Positions 32,439-42,800 of a DNA stretch of 48,791 bases are shown here, one piece after another. The DNA lies in IMG/VR virus record IMGVR_UViG_3300008266_000772, positions 1 to 48,791 of that record. One strand, 5' to 3'. Made by a program: the position numbers and the translations under genes. Each line of letters starts with the position of its first letter. Positions within the stretch are counted from its first letter, which is position 1. Origin of the DNA: a virus. Under the pieces are notes generated by a model that saw nothing but the letters and a program-made list of their open reading frames with translations, was not told the origin of the DNA and made no database searches.

Positions 32439-34061
32439 ATGGCAGCAGCAATAGAGGTAAAATTCTTTAATTCATACTTATTAAAAAGAATAAAGTCCAT
32501 ACAACCAGTAAGCCCTACAACTATACCGGAGGCCGAAGGGGATTTATACACTTTTGTTAATGGAGACAACTTTTTTATATACGAGCCCATAGGAGGTTTG
32601 CCAGCCGAGATAGGTCCAGGCCAGGAGTTTTCATACACTCTAGGAGGCGTTGAGTATACTTTTACAATTGTTGGAGTAGAAGAGGTCGCGGTAGGGGAAT
32701 TTAAAATATACTTAAACAAAGAAATAACATCAGCAGGTTTTACTGAGGCAACTATTCCATTAGTTGAATTAATTTTTGGTGAAATAATAGATTTTAATTA
32801 CATACCAGGAGCTGGACAATACACTAATAATGTTGCTAAGGATTGGTATATAGAAGAATCTAGAATAAAGGGTGGTTATAACAATACATCAACAGATTAT
32901 GGCGTTAGGGCATATATAGTTGAGGAATCCACAACTAGGCAGAAAAGACTTAGTTCTTTGATATACTCTGGTATTTTTAACTCCAGAACAGGTATTAACA
33001 ATACAAACCAGTTTTCTGTAGCAGAAGATATTACAAGAACATTAGATCCGGCACAAGGATCAATACAGAAGCTATATTCTGAAGATACAAACTTAATTAT
33101 ATTCCAAGAATTAAAAGTGAGTAGAGCTCTTATAGACAAGAATGCTATTTATTCAGCTGAGGGAGAACCAATCACGACATCATCACTTGACGTTATAGGA
33201 CAAGTACAGGCTTACTCTGGTAACTACGGTATTAGCACAAACCCTGAAAGCTTCGCGGTTTACGGCTATAGAAAATACTTTGTTGACAAAAATAAGAATG
33301 TAGTGCTCAGACTTTCCCAAGATGGTATTACTGAAATATCAGCTAATGGCATGGTTGATTACTTCAGAGATGTAATAGCTATAACGGAAGATACCGGCAA
33401 GATAGTTGGGTCTTGGGACATGCATAATAAATTATATACCGTATCAATTCAAACCCCTGCAAATAGTATTAACCCACAATTCCATACTTTATCCTTCGAC
33501 GAGGACTCATTAGGGTGGACTAGTAGATTCTCTTTTAAGCCAGACTTTGGTTTTAGCCTTAGAAGTGATTACTTTACTGCTTTTGAAGGTAATATATGGA
33601 AACATTATTCAACTGGGGTACCATACTGTAGTTTCTACGGGGAACAATATTTATCTAGCGTAACAGTGGTTATGAATCCAGAGCCATCATATTCTAAAAC
33701 ATTCCAGACTGTGAACTACGAGGGATCACCAGGGTGGGCTTTAACTGAGATAGTAACAGATTCAAGTATTGGTATTCCAATAACGTCTGCGTCGTCTCCT
33801 ACGAGCTTAGCAGGATTAGAAAATCAATTGTTCTTGAATAACTTTAAAGCAAAAGAAAATAAATACTTTGGCAATATAGTTAATAACACATCGGTAGCTG
33901 GTGGAGAGGTTACTTACGGCCAATCAATGTCTGGTATATCTGGATTTTACGCGATAGGAACATTTACGTTTCCAGACCCACTTCAGTCGCGTATTGACTA
34001 TAGCAGACCAGCGACATTATTTGCGGTCTCTTCAACATTTGCACAATCATTAAGTAATTAA
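32439..34061 (+). CDS. Second stabilisation/tail propeller protein
   Basis: A 540-residue beta-rich protein with SRIKGGYNNTSTDYGVRAYI, LIYSGIFNSRTGINNTNQFS and GSWDMHNKLYTVSIQTP strands, typical of propeller-like tail stabilisation proteins. Residues 1-110 form a separate barrel-like domain. It follows directly after the larger muzzle-type gene and probably sits in the same tail assembly. Confidence 0.7.
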   Translation: MAAAIEVKFFNSYLLKRIKSIQPVSPTTIPEAEGDLYTFVNGDNFFIYEPIGGLPAEIGPGQEFSYTLGGVEYTFTIVGVEEVAVGEFKIYLNKEITSAGFTEATIPLVELIFGEIIDFNYIPGAGQYTNNVAKDWYIEESRIKGGYNNTSTDYGVRAYIVEESTTRQKRLSSLIYSGIFNSRTGINNTNQFSVAEDITRTLDPAQGSIQKLYSEDTNLIIFQELKVSRALIDKNAIYSAEGEPITTSSLDVIGQVQAYSGNYGISTNPESFAVYGYRKYFVDKNKNVVLRLSQDGITEISANGMVDYFRDVIAITEDTGKIVGSWDMHNKLYTVSIQTPANSINPQFHTLSFDEDSLGWTSRFSFKPDFGFSLRSDYFTAFEGNIWKHYSTGVPYCSFYGEQYLSSVTVVMNPEPSYSKTFQTVNYEGSPGWALTEIVTDSSIGIPITSASSPTSLAGLENQLFLNNFKAKENKYFGNIVNNTSVAGGEVTYGQSMSGISGFYAIGTFTFPDPLQSRIDYSRPATLFAVSSTFAQSLSN

Positions 34062-34071
34062 ATTAAATAAA

Positions 34072-34479
34072 ATGGAATTAACAGTAAGAGCACTACAAGA
34101 ATCAGATTGGGAAACTTTACAATCATGGTGGACAAAATGGGAATGGCCTGAGATGAACAGGGATCTACTTCCTTTAAATGGATTAGGTGGACTAATGATT
34201 TTCAAAAATGAAATACCGGTAGTATCTGGATTTTTGTACTTAACAAACTCTAGTGTAGCGTGGATGGAATGGATTATTTCAAACCCAGAATACAGAGACA
34301 ATGACAGAAAAGAAGCTATAGAACTTTTAATAAAAGAATTAGAAAATGTAGCTTTAAGTATGAACAAAACGATAATACTGAGTGTAGGTAGAAATAAAGG
34401 TTTAATAAATGCACATCGAAACCTTGGGTATGTTATTGACGACAATCCATCGCATGAGATATCAAAAAAATTAATATAA
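34072..34479 (+). CDS. GNAT-family acetyltransferase-like protein
   Basis: A 135-residue protein with the GNAT order: MELTVRALQESDWETLQSWW, a central strand FKNEIPVVSGFLYLTNSSVA, NPEYRDNDRKEAIELLIKEL as the helix after the acetyl-CoA loop (loop divergent), ILSVGRNKGLINAHRNLGY near the end. It probably acetylates an amine substrate, but lies in the middle of virion genes. The usual Q/R-x-x-G-x-G/A loop is not clear, so catalysis is uncertain. Confidence 0.65.
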   Translation: MELTVRALQESDWETLQSWWTKWEWPEMNRDLLPLNGLGGLMIFKNEIPVVSGFLYLTNSSVAWMEWIISNPEYRDNDRKEAIELLIKELENVALSMNKTIILSVGRNKGLINAHRNLGYVIDDNPSHEISKKLI

Positions 34480-34480
34480 T

Positions 34481-35257
34481 ATGGCAGTAGCAGCAGCAGT
34501 TGGAGCAGGAGTCTCCTTAATAGGTGGAGCAGTAAGCGCTCATCAAGCGGGTCAAGCGGCAAAAGGCGCGCGCAATGATGCAAGACGTGCAAAGGCAGAA
34601 ATGGACGCAATTAGAGCGAACAGACAGCCAATAACAAATCCGTACGCGTCAACAATGGATATGAGTGCCTTAGCAAGTGATTTATCTGGAATGATAACAA
34701 ATCCTTATGCGAATTTAGGAGTAGCCACTCAAGCGGCAGAGATGCAGGCGGAGCAAGCGGATATGGCATTAGCTAATACGTTAGATACTTTAAGAGCAAC
34801 AGGAGCCGGAGCAGGTGGAGCAACAGCTTTAGCACAAGCGGCATTACAAAGCAAGAAAGATATTTCTGCTAGTATAGAACAGCAGGAAGCGGCTAATGAA
34901 AAATTGCGTGCTCAAGGAGAGATGGAACGTAATCAAATGAAAATGGCAGAGCAACAAAGATTACAATCTATACAAATAAGCGAAGCACAAAGAGTGCAAG
35001 GAGCAGAAGCTGCTGGCCAGCAATTTATGTTTGGGGCTAGAGAAGATAGAACTAATGCAGACTTAGGGCAGCAGGCTGGGCAATACGCTCAGGCTCAACA
35101 AAACCAAGTTTCCGCAAACGCAGCACAGGCAGCTGCATGGGGAGGAGCAATACAGGGAGTTGGATCAGCTATTGGAGGCGCTTTAGGAGGGATAGGAGCG
35201 GCTGGTAAAACGGCACCAACGTTCAAAGCAGACCCAAGTATAACCGCTACAAGATAA
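34481..35257 (+). CDS. Internal virion/ejection protein, Ala/Gly-rich
   Basis: A 258-residue protein. A Gly-rich hydrophobic start (AVAAAVGAGVSLIGGAVSAH), a long Ala/Gln helix with coiled coil (about 40-200) and another Gly-rich hydrophobic end (IQGVGSAIGGALGGIGAAG). This layout resembles T7 gp14-type internal proteins, which form the channel for DNA entry. Position directly before two larger helical internal proteins supports it. Confidence 0.7.
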   Translation: MAVAAAVGAGVSLIGGAVSAHQAGQAAKGARNDARRAKAEMDAIRANRQPITNPYASTMDMSALASDLSGMITNPYANLGVATQAAEMQAEQADMALANTLDTLRATGAGAGGATALAQAALQSKKDISASIEQQEAANEKLRAQGEMERNQMKMAEQQRLQSIQISEAQRVQGAEAAGQQFMFGAREDRTNADLGQQAGQYAQAQQNQVSANAAQAAAWGGAIQGVGSAIGGALGGIGAAGKTAPTFKADPSITATR

Positions 35258-35273
35258 TAATAAATAAAAATAT

Positions 35274-36869
35274 ATGAGTGCATACGATAATCCAACGATA
35301 ATAAAAGACGATACCGCAATGGCTTGGGCACAAAGCTTAGGAAATGTAGGACAAGCGTTTACGGAAAGTTTTAATATAGCAAGAAGAGAAAGAGAAGCAA
35401 AGGAAAAAGAGGCTAGACTAGACGCTGAAAGAAAAGCGAAAGAAGACAAAATAGATTCTTTAAACAAGCAGATATTTAATAGCGAACAAGCCTATAATGC
35501 ACAAGCTAGAGCGTCTAAAATTAATGACGGTTTAGTAAAAGCTGGGGTTAGTCCAGATGGCGCCGCTTTAGTTAATGAATATAGCGTTAGTACTAGTAAA
35601 GTAGAAGCGGAAGCAAATTTTAACACTGCTTTTGAGATACTTAGCAAAGAACAACAAGACAAAAACAATTTGTATGCGGCACAAAGAGCTAAAGGCGAAG
35701 AGAACTTAACTAGAGTTGCTGGCGCAATGTATTCCCAAGCACAGGCTATTAAGAATGGAGATATCAACGGAACAAACATAGCTAATATTAAATTTAAAGG
35801 CAACAACATCTTAGATCAAACACTGAATAGGATTACTACGTATGCTTTAGCTTACCCGGACAATGATAAAACAACTAAAACATTGGACTACGACGCTAAC
35901 GGTGATCCCTCCGATATTACTTTACAAGTAAACACTAAAATAGGTAGTCGCAATGATCTTGTAAAAACCTTTAGGGATACGAATCCTGGTGTTAGCCAAG
36001 AAGAAATAGAATTGAAAATTGCAGAAGGCATTAGTAAAGGTTTCATTACACAAGAAGGAGGAGAGGGGAATGAACAATACGCTATTAATTTTAAAAAGAA
36101 AATTAACCCGGACTACGATGGTGAATTATATACCACCATCCCTGAAATTAAATATGGTGATGCACCTGTTACAGCTGGTATATATAGTAAGGAAAATGAT
36201 ACAGAAGTATCAACTATTTACATGCTCCCGACAGAATTTGCGGATGTAGCCGGTAATGCTAAACTAGGAAAAGAGCAAGGAACAGTTAAATACCAAAGAA
36301 CTCCAGTTGATATTAAAGCGATGAGGATAGCGATAAAACCAGCTTTGATAGCTAAGGCTGAAGGTATGATAGCTGCTTATTTCTCTGATCCAGATACTAC
36401 AGATGGAATATTACAGAAATTAGGGTTTGGTACTAATTACCAATCTAAAGAATTTGCAACAAAAAGCCTTGAAGAAAAAGTAAATCTTTTGGTTGGAAAA
36501 ATGGAAGAAAATGAAATTAAAAACATAATTGCTAAATCTCAACTTAAAGAAATTAACGGACAGTACTATAAGATGGACGCTGAAAATGTAAAAATATTTG
36601 ATAATGCGTCTAGTCGTTCTGGATCTAAATCATCAGGAGGTAAAACTAAAACAGAACAGAAAAAAGAGGCGGATTTACAAAGAGTAATAAAGAAGGTGTG
36701 GGATATGCAAAGCACAGGCACAGCTGATTTAGACTATGACGGGCGTAAAGTGTCTCATAGTGGCGGTGAATTTATTATACAAACTGCTGGAATAAACAAA
36801 GACATGCCAATAGGTAGAAAAGAAGACGTTATTGAATATCTAAGAACAGGCGCATATAATCCAAAATAA
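35274..36869 (+). CDS. Internal virion protein with coiled coil
   Basis: A 531-residue protein. Coiled coil over about residues 30-80 (rich in Arg/Glu/Lys), then a mixed soluble middle (about 100-440), a Ser/Lys-rich linker and a C-terminal domain with DLDYDGRKVSHSGGEFIIQT. By order it corresponds to the second internal virion (T7 gp15-like) protein. No catalytic motif identified. Confidence 0.65.
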   Translation: MSAYDNPTIIKDDTAMAWAQSLGNVGQAFTESFNIARREREAKEKEARLDAERKAKEDKIDSLNKQIFNSEQAYNAQARASKINDGLVKAGVSPDGAALVNEYSVSTSKVEAEANFNTAFEILSKEQQDKNNLYAAQRAKGEENLTRVAGAMYSQAQAIKNGDINGTNIANIKFKGNNILDQTLNRITTYALAYPDNDKTTKTLDYDANGDPSDITLQVNTKIGSRNDLVKTFRDTNPGVSQEEIELKIAEGISKGFITQEGGEGNEQYAINFKKKINPDYDGELYTTIPEIKYGDAPVTAGIYSKENDTEVSTIYMLPTEFADVAGNAKLGKEQGTVKYQRTPVDIKAMRIAIKPALIAKAEGMIAAYFSDPDTTDGILQKLGFGTNYQSKEFATKSLEEKVNLLVGKMEENEIKNIIAKSQLKEINGQYYKMDAENVKIFDNASSRSGSKSSGGKTKTEQKKEADLQRVIKKVWDMQSTGTADLDYDGRKVSHSGGEFIIQTAGINKDMPIGRKEDVIEYLRTGAYNPK

Positions 36870-36875
36870 TTATTT

Positions 36876-39800
36876 ATGTTAGAATACGAACTTAACGGTA
36901 AAATATATACAGAAGAAGATCTAATTAATGCAGCCGGAGGTAAGGATAAACTTTCGGCTTACATTAAAAGCAAAGGCTTTAAGGTAGCTTCTAAGAAAGC
37001 AAAACAAACCACAAAGTTTTACGAAAAGCCTAGTAAAGATTTATACAAAGAGGTATTTGGTTTTGAAAATCCAGCAAAAGATAACTTTTCTGAAATAAAT
37101 AAAACTAAGAAAAAGAAAGCACAACCAGCCGCCCCTAAAAAATGGACTGGATTAATAACACCAGAAGAATTAGCAGGAGAAGAAAGTACTGTAGCAGAAA
37201 CTCTAGGTAAAAAGCTGTCGTTGTATGGATTAACTCCTAGCGAAGCTACATTTGGTCTTAATAGAATTACTATTAGGGGAGATAAAAAACAACCGTTATA
37301 TTCCGCTATAAACAGGTGGGGGGTTGAGACTGCTGTTGATTTACCTGAAGTTGCTGTTGGTGCCGGATTGTCTAGAAAGGAGTTAGAAGCCAGTGCTAAG
37401 CAATTAAATGAATATATAAGAATACACGGAAATAAGAATTACACTCAAAAAGTTAAAAAGCAAAATCCTTCTTTAGCCGCAGAATATAATAACGCAATAT
37501 CACCTAAGAGTAGAACTTTTGACGAAAAATTAAACCTACGCAATGAAGAGTTAGTTAACGAGTTCAAGGATAAAGAGACTATTGCTAAAAATAGGTTGGG
37601 TATAAAAGGTGGATATGAGCCAAGGGCCGATATTAATCTAACAAAAACTGATTTTGATACTCCTGAAAAATACAATGATTATAAAACCTGGAAAAAAACA
37701 GGCCAGCTACCAATACCTAGTGAAGAAAAACTAGAAAAATTTATTGGAGAATATAACGATAATTACAGGCGGACTAAATCATCAGAGTTTATGTCTGACG
37801 CTCCACAAGAGCAACGTGTAATGTTAAATGCTTTAGCTGCTGAAAAAGAGGAAGAAGCGATTAAGACTACGGAATATTTAAAAACCAAAGGACAAGAGTT
37901 AGATAAAAGAAGTAAAGAGTTTAGTATAAGTACCTCTAAGTTTGAAAAAACACCTCCGACTCCAGGGGAACTTGAAGCATACAAAAAAGAATATTTTGCA
38001 TTACAAAACGAAACTGCAGAATATAATAAGAAAGCATTGACGACCAAAAAGGATTTTAATACTATTAAAGCAGTGTATGAAACAGCTTTGAAAGATTATA
38101 GCAGACTAAATCAAACCGGATCTCTTCTAAAACAAACAGCATTAGGATTACTAGGTGGAGCTGTTGACTTAACAACTAGCTTAGCAGCCGGTTTAGATAC
38201 CGCTTCTCCTATACCTTACAGTGTTAAGAAAAGTTTATTAAAGGAGACATTACTAGACCCTATATATTCCGAGCAAAAAGCAGCAACAAAAGAATTAGAA
38301 TCTTACCAGCAAGATTTATCTGTTAAGGATATAAAAAGCATGAAAGATCTGGGTAGATGGGGGGCTGGAGTATTAACACAAATGCCATCATCTATGGCTA
38401 TGGCTGTTACCGGCGAAGCTGCATTACCATTATTTTTCCTTAGCGGATATGGGTCAAAGCAATACGAAATAGCTAGCTCACAAGAAGCCGCGCTTAGTCG
38501 ATTACAGTACAATGCTGACCAACTGGAGAAGGGATTAGTTGCTGAAGAGGATATGGCAGAGATTCAAAAACAGGTAGCATCAGATAAAAAAACATTGCAG
38601 ATCTCAGAAGGAGCAAAACTAACTTCCCAATTATTAGCAGGAGCATCCGAGGTATTACTTGAAAAATACGGTACATTAGGTATTATAAAAGAAACGAATA
38701 ATATACTTAGAGCAATACCTGCTCAAGAAATAAAACGCCAATTAAAAACTATTGGCAAGGAAATGGGTAAAAGTGCTGGCGTAGAAGCTTGGACAGAGGG
38801 CTTAACTCAAGTATCTAATAATTTTGGTGATATTTATTTATTAGGCCAAGATAAAAACTATTTCGATGGTGTGCCTGACGCTATGGCGGGAGGAGCCTTT
38901 ATGGGGCCTGGATTTGCGGCCATGGGAGGTGCTCAAACAATTGGTCAAAATATAACTAAAGCTGTTGTTAGTGAAATAACAACAAAAGAAGAACTTAAGG
39001 CAAGAGAAAGAAAACTTGAGGAAATAAAAAAATTAACCGGATTAACCGATATAACCGGGTTAACAAAAAGAGAACTTGACAAATTAACTTTGCAGCCGCC
39101 TGTTAGGAAAGCAGTTGAAGAACTAGTTGGGCAAATAGAAGGAGAAGATCTTCGTATATTAGATAGACTAGGCAAAGACTTATCTATGGAAACAGCTAGA
39201 GAAGTTGGGGACCTTAATCAAAAACTTAGAAAAATAACAAAAGAATGGACAGAAGCCAGCGCTACAACCGGAATTGACGATGCTCAACTAAAATCCCTCC
39301 GTGATTACTATCAAAAGCAATATAACGAGACTTTTAGTGCTAGGGAAGCATTGCTGAAAGATACACAATTAGCAGGTAAAAGTAAAAAAGATAACGCCTT
39401 AAAAAGAATATCTTTCGAAGCTACCAAAGGATCTCAAATTTACGACATCAGATTAACAAGAAAAACATATTTAGAAAAACTTGCTAATTTTGATAAACTA
39501 TCTACTGAAGAAAAACAAAGGTATAATGATCTAGCTTTAAATGAATTAAAAACGCAAGGGACAGAAAGCGAATTATCGGATGCTCAGATTAATAGCAGAG
39601 CAAGGAGTTTGTATGCTGGGGAAGAAATATCTAAACAATTAGATAGGGACATTGAAGCCGCAAATGCTTTTTCTGAAGAAACAGGATTAAATGTTAAGGT
39701 TGAAGTAATAAACAATGAAAAAGAATTATTAGAAAAATATGGCAATATTATTAGCGAAGCTGACTTAAAAGAAATTCGGGAAGGGCGAACAAACGCTTTT

Positions 39801-42800
39801 AATATAGACGACAATACACTAGCTGTATATAAACCAAATGCTATTAAAAATGGGCATGTAAGCTCTGGCTCCCACGAAGTATTACATACGGTGTTGTCTA
39901 AGGCCTTTAAGGGAAATCAAGAAGAAGCCAATAAGAACGGTATAAAATTGCTAGAATATTTAAAAACAGCACAACCAGACCTCTATGCTGCAGTTGAAAC
40001 AAGAATGAAAGCTTACGACCCGGAATATGCTGCTTATGGAGAAGAGGTATTTAATGCTCTTTCAGATTCTTTTAGTGATGGCAAAGTACCAAATGATAAT
40101 GTATTTATGCAAATATCTAAAATTGTTAATAAAATAACAAAGGGAGCATTTGGGGCATCATCTACATTTGATATTAGTAACATAGATACAGATTCAGGTA
40201 AAGCTTTATTCGATACAATAAAAGCGTATAATCAAAAAGCCGGTGCTAAGAAAACTAAAACTGGTAAAAACATAAGATTTATTTATTCTGATACAGAGGA
40301 CAAAATCGCGGAAGGTACTACTGGTTTTAAAGCGTCTAAAACTAAAGTAGCCGAAGTTCAAAAGAAAATAGATGATTTAGAAGATCAGTTAGACAATGAT
40401 GAAATTGACTATGACGCTTACGAAAATAAGCTTAAAATATACGAAGCTGAATTAGCAAAAGCCAAAACAATGCCTGAGGAAGCTCCTAAGCCAGATGTTA
40501 AAAAAGTTGAAGTTTCTGATGAAGACGCAGATAAAGAAATAATAAAGAATGAAAGATCGTCATTGTCTTCAGATAAGGTGCAAAAAATATATGATGATAA
40601 AGGAGTAAATGGAGCGCAAGAAATTATAGACTTATTTAGACCTATCACTAAAAAATTAGTGAATAGAAGAATGGATGCCCCTGGATTTGATAGAGAGTTA
40701 TTAACAGATGAGATAGAGACTGGAACAGGCGGTATTTTAGACTTAATAACAAAATACAAACCAGAAGGAGGCGTGCCATTAGCTGCTTTCATTAATAAGT
40801 ATTTACCGGTTAGAGCTATTGCGGCTTCAAGAAGAGTGCTAGATAAAGACTTTAGTAAAGACGTAACAGAAGAGAAAGGTTTAATGGCTGAAGAGACTGT
40901 CTCTGAGGTAAAAGAAAAACCAAAGTATAAGAATGCATTAGAATCAAATGTTTTTGAGCCAGAAGTGTTAAAAACGCTTTCTGACAAGGTTGTAACAATA
41001 ACTAGAACATTGAAAAATAGAATCGATGCTCCTATAACCCTAAATCGTACTGTGACCCCTTTGATAAGCGAGATTAGAGACGAAGTAGGCAGGTTATTGG
41101 ACATTGATGTTAAAACCGCTATGGGTGGTAAAAAAGATGATCAGCTTAAAAAATGGTTATTAAAAAATAAGCGTTATGTATTGGAAAACATGACTACCAC
41201 TTGGTTAATGGGTAAAGATGGAGTCGGAGGAATGCCGCAGGCAATACAAAAACAAGTTGACGGCAAATGGGTTAGCTATCCTGATTGGGTTGGCAAGAAA
41301 ATTGATAGAGAAAAAACCACAACAGATCAAGCTGGCAGAACATCAGGGGCTGAATTAGTTAGACGTTTACCTAATGTAAACAATAATGTTCCTAATGACG
41401 TTTATTTAGCGCAGGTGTTAGAACCTAGCGGTAATCCAATTAGAGGCAGAAAAGAATCATTGGCTAAAGCAATTGCTGAAGAATCAGCATTTGATATAAT
41501 TAATAATGACCTTGAAAATGAAGGACCTATATTTGAAGCTTTAGCGACTAATCAAGAAAGACTAGGATACGAAGTTACTAACGCATTTGCGGTTGAAATT
41601 GCTAAACAGTCAGAAAGAGGTAATGTTAAATTTTCTAAAACAAATGTTAATGCTGTAGATAAAATTGGAACTGAATTTTACAATTTTTATAAAGATTTAA
41701 ATACAAATAATAAAGCATTAGTATTTAATTATTTAGATAATAGAGAATTTAAAGGTATTGATGACAATATAAAAAATGAATTAGATGATATACTAAATAG
41801 ATGGGAAACAGCGTATATAAATAATTCTGATAAAATATTAAATAAAATTAATGTTGAAAGAAGAAAAAAATTTAAAGAAGAATATCCAAAAGTAGAAAGT
41901 TTTAATAAATATTTTGAAAAGGAAAAAGAAGATATTAAGGTTTCAAAAACAGCATTATTAGGGCTATCAAAAACAGGATTAAATTTTATAGAAAGTAATA
42001 AAGATACAATAAATGAAATAAATTCTTATATTTTTGAAAATTTAAAATATCAAGTAGAAAATACTAAAAATGAAAATGAAAAAATAGAATTTATAAATAG
42101 TTTTCTAAGAACTTATAGAGCAGTTTTTACAGGAGGAGATTATGGGAAGTTTTTTGGGGGAAGTAATACTAATCTTTTAAAAAAATTAAATGACATCAAA
42201 GGATTTGATAAACTAGGCTATAGTTTAAAAACTATTGGTACTAATAACATAATTATTGATAAAAACGGCATTAACCCTACGTATGTTGAAAATCAGTCAA
42301 CTAAAGCCGATGATATAAAAAATATAATAGAAAAAGGTATTGATAATTTGAATACAGATAGGATAAAACAAAGTAATCTTGCTTTAAAGGATATATTGAA
42401 TTTTGCGGATTTTATTAAAAATTCTAGTATGTCCCCAAAAGCAAAAGCTATGGCTATTATTTTTATGAAGTCTAGCACATACTCTCCTCTGCGAACATTA
42501 GGCAAAGTTGATTCTATAATATTAGATAAAAATACAAAAAACAGGGAGGCGTATACATGGGAGCATGTCATTCCCGCAGACGAGATGGTTAGACATATTA
42601 TGTCCTATGCCTTAGACCTACCGTTTGCTAATAAGCCTATAACAACTAAAGAGAATTTAAAATTATTATTAGAGGATAGTAAAATATCCCTTTTGCCTAA
42701 CAACATTAATAATATATTAAATACCATACTTAAAAGTCAAATGCCATCATCCTGGGAAATTGGAGATAACGCATATAATGCTAGGTATTTTAACCAAAAA

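Noticed and set aside
40418-41104. 228-residue minus-strand ORF
   Set aside because: It lies wholly inside the giant virion gene and is rich in Ser/Leu/Phe, as antisense of a Lys/Glu-rich frame would be.
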